Source: Polyangiaceae bacterium
GTDB lineage: Bacteria; Myxococcota_A; Polyangia; Polyangiales; Polyangiaceae
Assembly (NCBI GenBank): GCA_025353725.1
Contig: JANXOF010000045.1
Span: 242,327 to 306,326 of the forward strand
Length of the DNA stretch: 64,000 nucleotides
Direction of reading: 5' to 3'
Under the pieces are notes generated by a model that searched no databases, had not been told where the DNA came from, and was given only the letters and a program-made list of their open reading frames with translations. The translations under genes and the position numbers were made by a program. Position 1 is the stretch's first letter. Each line of letters opens with the position of its first letter. Shown piece after piece: positions 59,173 through 64,000 of the stretch.

Positions 59173-60252
59173 CTAAGCTCCGAATGGCCCGCGCCATCCG
59201 AGGACCGCGTTGGCGACAGTCTCCGCCGTAGCCTTCGCGAGCAAAATGCCGTTGCGATAGTGACCTGTTGCGAGAAAGAGGCCCGGAAGCGGCGAGGCAC
59301 CGATGAGCGGCATCCCCGTGTCCGACAGGACGCCCGGGCGGAAGTTGCACCACGTGCGAACGAACTCTGCGTCGCGAAGGCGCGGGGCGGCTCGGATGGC
59401 CGCGGCAAGAATGCTCTGCACGCCCGCGGCGGTGACCTCGCGGCGGTGCCCAACGTGCTCCGTCGTCGACCCGCAGACGACGCGACCGTCGCCCCGCGGA
59501 ACGACGTACGCGTGATCGTCAAAGAGGATGGTGGATGCCCGCGGCGGTCGCTCTTCCAACATCACGAGCTGGCCTCGCACGGGTTGCACGATCGGAATCG
59601 AAGCAGGTACCCCCGTGACGAGCGAAGACCAGCTCCCCGCCGCGAGAACGATGGCGTCCGCACGAAGGCTCTCGTTGGCCGCCAGGTCTATGCCTACGCA
59701 CCGCCCGCGCTCAGTCACCAACGCGGCGACGGTTGTACCGGAGCGCATGACCACGCCCGCGCGCGTCGCGGCGACGACGAGTGCGCGTAGCAACTGCGGC
59801 GGGTCGACCTGGGCCTCATCCGGGTAGTACGCGGCGCCGGCGACGTCGTCGCTCAATTCGCGCTCAATCGCGCGCGCCCCAGCGCGATCGACAAACTCAG
59901 CGCGCAGCCCTCGCGCCCGATGCGCGTCGCAGTCGCTCCGTGTCCTCGCGAGCGAAGCTTCTCCCCTCGCGATCGAAAGCACGCCGGAGCGCCGATATCC
60001 GATATCGATCCCCGTGGACTCGCGGAGCGCGACCGACCAAGCCGCGTAGGCGTCGCGCGCTCGGACGAACTGCGCGAGTTCCGCCTCGTCGCGTGACTCG
60101 ATTTGAGCGGCGAGCATGCCCGCTGCGGCGCTCGAGGCCTCTGCCCCGGGGACGGCGCGCTCGAGGAGAAGAATCTCCTTGGCTCCGCGCGCGGCCAGTT
60201 CGACCGCCGTGGCGCAACCCATGACACCGCCGCCCACAATCACGATTCGCAT
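59173..60252 (-). CDS. thiO: Glycine oxidase ThiO-type FAD oxidoreductase
   Basis: 359 residues. FAD-binding GxGxxG-type start (MRIVIVGGGVMGCATAVELA), ATP-grasp-free DAO fold: PGAEASSAAAGMLAAQIESR, SGVLSIARGE, YYPDEAQVDPPQLLRALVVA, ADAIVLAAGSWSSLV, PVRGQLVML, ILFDDHAYVVPRGDGRVVCG and FRPGVLSDTGMPLIGASPLP, ending with GLFLATGHYRNGILLAKATA. This matches ThiO, which oxidises glycine to the imine used for the thiazole ring of thiamin. Other thi genes are not adjacent, and no TPP riboswitch is seen in the 43 bases upstream. Confidence 0.92.
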   Translation of the reverse strand: MRIVIVGGGVMGCATAVELAARGAKEILLLERAVPGAEASSAAAGMLAAQIESRDEAELAQFVRARDAYAAWSVALRESTGIDIGYRRSGVLSIARGEASLARTRSDCDAHRARGLRAEFVDRAGARAIERELSDDVAGAAYYPDEAQVDPPQLLRALVVAATRAGVVMRSGTTVAALVTERGRCVGIDLAANESLRADAIVLAAGSWSSLVTGVPASIPIVQPVRGQLVMLEERPPRASTILFDDHAYVVPRGDGRVVCGSTTEHVGHRREVTAAGVQSILAAAIRAAPRLRDAEFVRTWCNFRPGVLSDTGMPLIGASPLPGLFLATGHYRNGILLAKATAETVANAVLGWRGPFGA

Positions 60253-60295
60253 CGTGGCGTCGGCCTACACCTACACGCGCTCGGACGCGAGACCC

Positions 60296-60901
60296 TCAGC
60301 GCACCTTGCGAAGGAGCTTCGCGACAACGGCGACGTTCCAAAGCGCGAAACCAAAAAACATGACGACGAGCGCAACGGCCCATCGTGCGCTTGCGGGCGC
60401 CTCGTCCTCGACGAGCAACCAGGATGCCGCGTCGACGTGCTGTCCGGTCGCGTCACGGAGCGCGGAGGAAAGCCCGCGATGCTTCAGACCCGCAGACTCG
60501 AAGCGCACGAGGTGGCCGGTCACCTGGCTCGGCGGAACGTACCGAGCCGTTTCGGCACCTGGCGAAACGTGGAGCTCAACCCACACGTTCGGGCGCCCCG
60601 CTACGGGCATAAGCCGAAAGGAGCTCGCGACGAACGGTCGCTCGAACTTAATGGCGTGGGCAGCCCCCAACATGACCGTGCCGGCGACGTATGAGTTTTC
60701 GACGAAGGCGCCGTCTCCGGCCGCGCCAAGCTCCCCGAGGTCGACGGGCCGGCTTGAGGCGGTAACCGCGTAGAGCGCATCTCCTCGAAGCGAGACAACC
60801 ATCGCGAGGGACGCCAGCGCCGTAAGACCTAGCGTCGCAACCGTCAGCGAGCGTTCCCGTCGCGGCGGGTCCGGCAACCTCAGCAGCTCCGGATCGGCCA
60901 T
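60296..60901 (-). CDS. Two-helix membrane protein of unknown function
   Basis: 201 residues from ATG 60901, without a clear ribosome-binding site; an in-frame upstream extension is low-complexity (PPRPPSPSPS) and unlikely. One helix near the N-terminus (LTVATLGLTALASLAMVVSL) and one at the C-terminus (WAVALVVMFFGFALWNVAVV) bracket a domain of about 130 residues that should lie outside the cytoplasm (NSYVAGTVMLGAAHAIKFER, NVWVELHVSPGAETARYVPP). Not recognised. Downstream of it thiO begins after 43 bases on the same strand. Confidence 0.65.
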   Translation of the reverse strand: MADPELLRLPDPPRRERSLTVATLGLTALASLAMVVSLRGDALYAVTASSRPVDLGELGAAGDGAFVENSYVAGTVMLGAAHAIKFERPFVASSFRLMPVAGRPNVWVELHVSPGAETARYVPPSQVTGHLVRFESAGLKHRGLSSALRDATGQHVDAASWLLVEDEAPASARWAVALVVMFFGFALWNVAVVAKLLRKVR

Positions 60902-61149
60902 GTCGTCGTCGGACGCTTGGTGGCTGAAGTGTGAGGGAGAGGGGGAAGGCGGTCGAGGGGGGAGGGCGGTATTCACTGCAGTTCCATGGCTTTGCGTAGC
61001 GAGCGGTGGGCGGGCACGCGTCCGTGCGTGAGGTGACACCTCCGCGTCCGCGCAAGTTCCGAAAATTCTCGCCGCACGGCAAGGGCCTCCGGCGCTTCGA
61101 GCGCGGAGGATGTGCCCAAGCGGGTGAAACCCGTGATAGGTCTTTGTCG

Positions 61150-61683
61150 ATGGCGCCTGGAAACCTCGTCGCTTGCTCGTCCTGTGGGTTCTCGAAGAAC
61201 CCCTCTGGCTCGGTTCGTTGCGGCTCGTGCGGCGCGAAGATCGAGTCGATGCAAAAGCTACGCTCCCGCGAGGAGGAGCTTGAGCGTCGGTATCAGCAAG
61301 AAGGAGTAAGCCTGCAATGGCTCTTCATCGCGGTCGCCGTTCAGGGGGTGCTTACGGCAGCTCTCGTGTTCGGCCTGCCTCGCATCGTCACACTTCTCGA
61401 TTTCGAGGGCGGAAACGGGATGATTATGTGTGTTCCCGTATGGTTTCTCGGCGGGTTGCTCGTCGGCATGATTTCGCCCGGCCGAACGTTCGTCGAGCCC
61501 GTCGTGGCAAGTTTCGTCGTGGCCTTACCGACGACGTTCCTGCTCATACAAAGTCAAACCGTCCGCACGATGCCGACATTTCTCTACGTCGTGATGAGCG
61601 CTATCGGCGTGATGTTCACGCTGATTGGCGCTTACCTTGGTGAGCGCATTCAGCTAGGCCCCGCCCCAAAACCTGCCGAGTGA
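61150..61683 (+). CDS. Zinc-ribbon membrane protein
   Basis: 177 residues from ATG 61150. Begins with a zinc ribbon (CSSCGFSKNPSGSVRCGSCG), then a charged coiled-coil segment (KLRSREEELERRYQQEGVSL) and four membrane helices (WLFIAVAVQGVLTAALVFGL, MCVPVWFLGGLLVGMI, VVASFVVALPTTFLLIQ, LYVVMSAIGVMFTLIGAYLG). This ribbon-plus-helices layout is common in myxobacteria; function unknown. It diverges from the two-helix membrane protein; the 248 bases between them should hold both promoters. Confidence 0.75.
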   Translation: MAPGNLVACSSCGFSKNPSGSVRCGSCGAKIESMQKLRSREEELERRYQQEGVSLQWLFIAVAVQGVLTAALVFGLPRIVTLLDFEGGNGMIMCVPVWFLGGLLVGMISPGRTFVEPVVASFVVALPTTFLLIQSQTVRTMPTFLYVVMSAIGVMFTLIGAYLGERIQLGPAPKPAE

Positions 61684-61735
61684 CATCGTCGTGGCCTTGA
61701 CTTGACCCGACCAAAAGGTCGAGTACGCCTCGCGC

Positions 61736-63244
61736 ATGCGCTTTTTCAACCTTTCGTCTGCGGTTAGCTGCGCCTGCCTGAGCGCGTGCTTCTCGAGCGT
61801 GGATTCGAACGTTCCCGACGGGCTAAGTGTTTCCGCGAGTGCGCTTACGGTTACAGCCGCTGGCGATTGGCTCGCGTTTCGCGTGGGGGCACGGGGGATT
61901 TTTCGAGTCGATGCCAATCTCGTCGCCGGAACGCGCTACACGCTTACGTGGACCGACCACTATGGGGCGCCGCGGGGTCGTCGCGTTCCCGACTGCACGA
62001 CGGACGTACGTGTGATCGACGAACGCGGTGTTGCCGTCACGCTCGTCGCGCACAACAGCGCGCGAGGAGCAAACGGTCTCGATCCCGATCCCGTGACGTT
62101 TGTAGCGCCGTTGAGCGGCCGAGTTACCTTTGAGTGGCGTGAGCTAGACGGTCGCGGAGACACGTTCGAGGCAAGCCTCGAGAGCGCGGAAGCGAGCCCC
62201 ACGTCACCGTCTTCTCCGCCGACGTTGTCGCCGCCTCGGGGCCTCGTCGTCCACGAGTCCGGTGAGGTCGCGCGCGACGTTGCGCCTTCGGTCGAGCAGG
62301 CCGTCTTGCTCGCCGGAGGTGGGAAAGACAACGACGCTGCGATGCGCGCGCTCCTCGCAAAGGGCGGCTTTGGGGATGTCGTTGTCTTACGCATGGATGA
62401 CACGGGCGGTGCCTATGCGGACTACCTTCTCGGCCTTGGCGCTCACGCGGTTCGAGAGCTCGCGTTTGATGCCCTTCACGGGAATACCGATATCGAAGGG
62501 GCGGACCTTGCTTTGGTGCGCGCGCGTGCCGACGACCCCTGGGTGTCCGAGGTCATCGACCGCGCGGAGGTCGTCTTTGTTGCGGGCGGCAACCAAACGA
62601 AATACGTCGATGCTTGGAAGGACACACGGCTCGCGGCGGCGGTGACGCGACTCGCGAGTGAGCGTCGTGGGGCCATTGGAGGAACGAGCGCGGGAATGCA
62701 CGTGATGGGCGGCCTCGTCCACACGCCGCGCGGCGGGGGTAATTCGGTGACTTCCGAAGTCGCTCTGAAAGACCCTTACGTTAAGCAGGGCGAACTCGCG
62801 GGAACGGCCTCGCTCGAATTCGATGAAAGCCCTTTCGCGATTCCAGGCATGAAAGACATCCTGACGGATACCCACTGGTCGCAGCGTGGAAGACTTGGTC
62901 GGTCGGTCGTTTTCCAGGCCCGCGCGCTCACGGACGGGATTCGTTCGCTCGGGTCGTTATGGCTCATCGCGTGTGACGAAGGGACTGCGGCGCTCGTTGA
63001 CACGCACGGCGTCGTTCGCGTGTTCGGGCCGTCGACCCCTGCGGGCGGCGTGGCCTCTTTCTTCCATCCTGACACCCGTCCGGAGCGATGCGAAGACAAC
63101 CAGGCGCTCGAGTGGCGCACAGGAGTGCCGACCGTGCGGGTAGAAGGAAACGCCGACGGAAGCGCGACGTTTAACCTTCAGGCGGCATCGCAGCCGCGCG
63201 CGACGTTCCGCAGTGTGGTCGAGAATGGGCACATCCGGCGCTAA
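61736..63244 (+). CDS. Cyanophycinase-like exported peptidase (S51 family)
   Basis: 502 residues from ATG 61736. Signal and lipobox-like start (AVSCACLSACFSS). Residues about 30-150 form an N-terminal beta domain resembling pre-peptidase modules (WLAFRVGARGIFRVDANLVA, SGRVTFEWRELDGRGDTFEA). The S51 domain starts near 187 (AVLLAGGGKDNDAAMRALLA), with VVFVAGGNQTKYVDAW, the nucleophile Ser 318 in GAIGGTSAGMHVMGG and the DTHWSQRGRLGR block. Cyanophycinases cut the Asp-Arg polymer cyanophycin into dipeptides. An exported form would allow feeding on polymer released by other cells, in line with a predatory or scavenging life (inference). The substrate is not proven. Confidence 0.9.
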   Translation: MRFFNLSSAVSCACLSACFSSVDSNVPDGLSVSASALTVTAAGDWLAFRVGARGIFRVDANLVAGTRYTLTWTDHYGAPRGRRVPDCTTDVRVIDERGVAVTLVAHNSARGANGLDPDPVTFVAPLSGRVTFEWRELDGRGDTFEASLESAEASPTSPSSPPTLSPPRGLVVHESGEVARDVAPSVEQAVLLAGGGKDNDAAMRALLAKGGFGDVVVLRMDDTGGAYADYLLGLGAHAVRELAFDALHGNTDIEGADLALVRARADDPWVSEVIDRAEVVFVAGGNQTKYVDAWKDTRLAAAVTRLASERRGAIGGTSAGMHVMGGLVHTPRGGGNSVTSEVALKDPYVKQGELAGTASLEFDESPFAIPGMKDILTDTHWSQRGRLGRSVVFQARALTDGIRSLGSLWLIACDEGTAALVDTHGVVRVFGPSTPAGGVASFFHPDTRPERCEDNQALEWRTGVPTVRVEGNADGSATFNLQAASQPRATFRSVVENGHIRR

Positions 63245-63291
63245 AGCTGCCCGACCGTCACGCAAGTCGCCGCAAACGAAACAAAAATGAA

Positions 63292-63325
63292 AAAAGAGCG
63301 AACCATAAGGTTGGTTCGCTCTTTT
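63292..63325. terminator. Bidirectional rho-independent terminator
   Basis: AAAA-GAGCGAACCA, a 6-base loop (TAAGGT), then TGGTTCGCTC-TTTT. The stem is a perfect 10 bp, extended by the A/T tracts, so it has a T-run on both strands. It lies between the convergent cyanophycinase-like gene and rplS and can end both transcripts. Confidence 0.9.
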
Positions 63326-63387
63326 CTACGAGCCGTCAAGCTTGTGAAGCTGCCCTCAAGACCTCCTCAAACCTGAGGCTGCTCGGC

Positions 63388-63741
63388 TCAGACGTCTTTT
63401 GCGTCTTTAACGCGTGCAGCTTTGCCGGCCAGGTCGCGCAGGTAGAAGAGGCGCGCTCGTCGAACGACGCCGCGCGACACGATCTCGACCTTGTCGATGC
63501 GCGGCGTGTGGAGCAAGAAGATGCGCTCCACGCCGACGTTGAAGCTGATCTTGCGCACGGTGAACGTGCTGCGGGCGCCCGCGCGGTGACGCTTGGTCAC
63601 GACGCCCTGGAACACCTGGATGCGGTCTTTGTCGCCTTCGACGATCTTGTAGTGGACGCGCACCGTGTCACCCACGCGAAACTCAGGCAGGTCCGTGCGA
63701 AGGAGGCCGTTTTCGAGCTGTTCGATGATCGGGGTGTTCAT
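63388..63741 (-). CDS. rplS: 50S ribosomal protein L19
   Basis: 117 residues, normal length. L19 lies at the 30S-50S interface. Conserved sequence: [60 protein letters not shown] and [23 protein letters not shown] 63741 is preceded by GAGGA. In most bacteria rplS is the last gene of rpsP-rimM-trmD-rplS; here the sequence upstream of its start for at least 220 bases is non-coding on this strand, so rplS appears to have its own promoter. Confidence 0.97.
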   Translation of the reverse strand: MNTPIIEQLENGLLRTDLPEFRVGDTVRVHYKIVEGDKDRIQVFQGVVTKRHRAGARSTFTVRKISFNVGVERIFLLHTPRIDKVEIVSRGVVRRARLFYLRDLAGKAARVKDAKDV

Positions 63742-63961
63742 GGCGGAAAGTCCTCTACATACCTGCGGCGCGATGGCGCGGCTGCCCGCAAAACGCGGGG
63801 AGCGGGCTTAAACCACGCCGAACGCCCCCTGTCAACGCGCCCCACCCAACCGCGCGTGGCGAGCTCCGTTCTTTCGGGGCTGCGCAGGTGTGCAGGTCGG
63901 GCCTGGAGACGGCGTTTTGGGCTTTGCGCGGGCGCGGCGGGCGATATCGTCGCAGTCGATC

Positions 63962-64000
63962 ATGGGACCGGTACCTTGCAAGCGCTGCGGCGCGACGATG
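63962..64000 (+). CDS. 5' end of a zinc-ribbon protein (partial)
   Basis: ATG 63962 opens a frame reading MGPVPCKRCGATM to the window edge. A CxxC directly after the start is typical of an N-terminal zinc ribbon, like the other ribbon proteins in this window (49399-50583, 61150-61683). Only 13 codons are present, so identity cannot be given. Confidence 0.5.
   Translation, partial: MGPVPCKRCGATM

Overview
The window looks like a chromosomal segment of a Myxococcota bacterium (Polyangiales-like). The evidence is a GC-rich genome with GTG and TTG starts, a very high density of secreted lipoproteins carrying low-complexity linkers after the lipobox, a MYXO-CTERM-like sorting tail on a secreted glucoamylase, a double zinc-ribbon/double FHA protein, a lipoprotein with a sulfatase-modifying-factor fold, a COG4880-type beta-propeller protein, and B12-dependent and fatty-acid enzymes. 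The assignment rests on recalled family features; no search was run.

Layout. 0-7.8 kb: start of a TonB-like gene, a decayed peptidase-like gene, a Uma2-type gene bracketed by a diverged direct repeat, an orphan metal-binding lipoprotein, an AstA-like acyltransferase, an EEP-family phosphohydrolase and a Cys-rich lipoprotein. 7.8-14.4 kb: thrS, infC, a large exported protein of unknown role, a CapA-like phosphoesterase and a stand-alone B12-binding mutase subunit. 14.4-20 kb: small lipoprotein, a seven-repeat FG-GAP propeller with a damaged 5' end, and a Bax1-like nuclease next to an XPB-type helicase. 20-29 kb: mostly exported proteins plus an acyl-CoA dehydrogenase and an ammonium channel.

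29-44.5 kb is the most coherent block, a starch/glucose utilisation locus. A leftward operon holds a secreted GH15 glucoamylase, a two-domain CUT2-type ABC ATPase, a permease, a binding lipoprotein and an outer-membrane porin. It is followed by a GH13 amylase lipoprotein with a GST beside it, and a rightward maltoporin-like gene with a second GH13 lipoprotein. The three glycosidase transcription units each carry a related 20-bp palindrome about 36-50 bp before the first start codon, which suggests one shared regulator. The predicted flow is: amylases cut starch, maltoporin and porin admit products, glucoamylase releases glucose, and the CUT2 transporter imports it.

44.5-53.6 kb: lipoprotein behind a CRP-like palindrome, a weakly coding stretch, SppA, a NicO/UreH-like transporter, an FHA protein coupled to a Nudix protein that has lost two catalytic glutamates, RNase J and an ArsA-type ATPase. 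53.6-58.3 kb is a decay zone: an intact beta-propeller lipoprotein gene, two extra remnants of its own 3' end, a TetR pseudogene with an in-frame TAG, and a beta-helix gene lacking an export signal. 58.3-64 kb: VanZ-like protein, MutT, ThiO, two small membrane proteins, a cyanophycinase-like peptidase, a bidirectional terminator, rplS, and the first codons of a zinc-ribbon protein.

No tRNA, rRNA, CRISPR array, insertion sequence or phage module was recognised.
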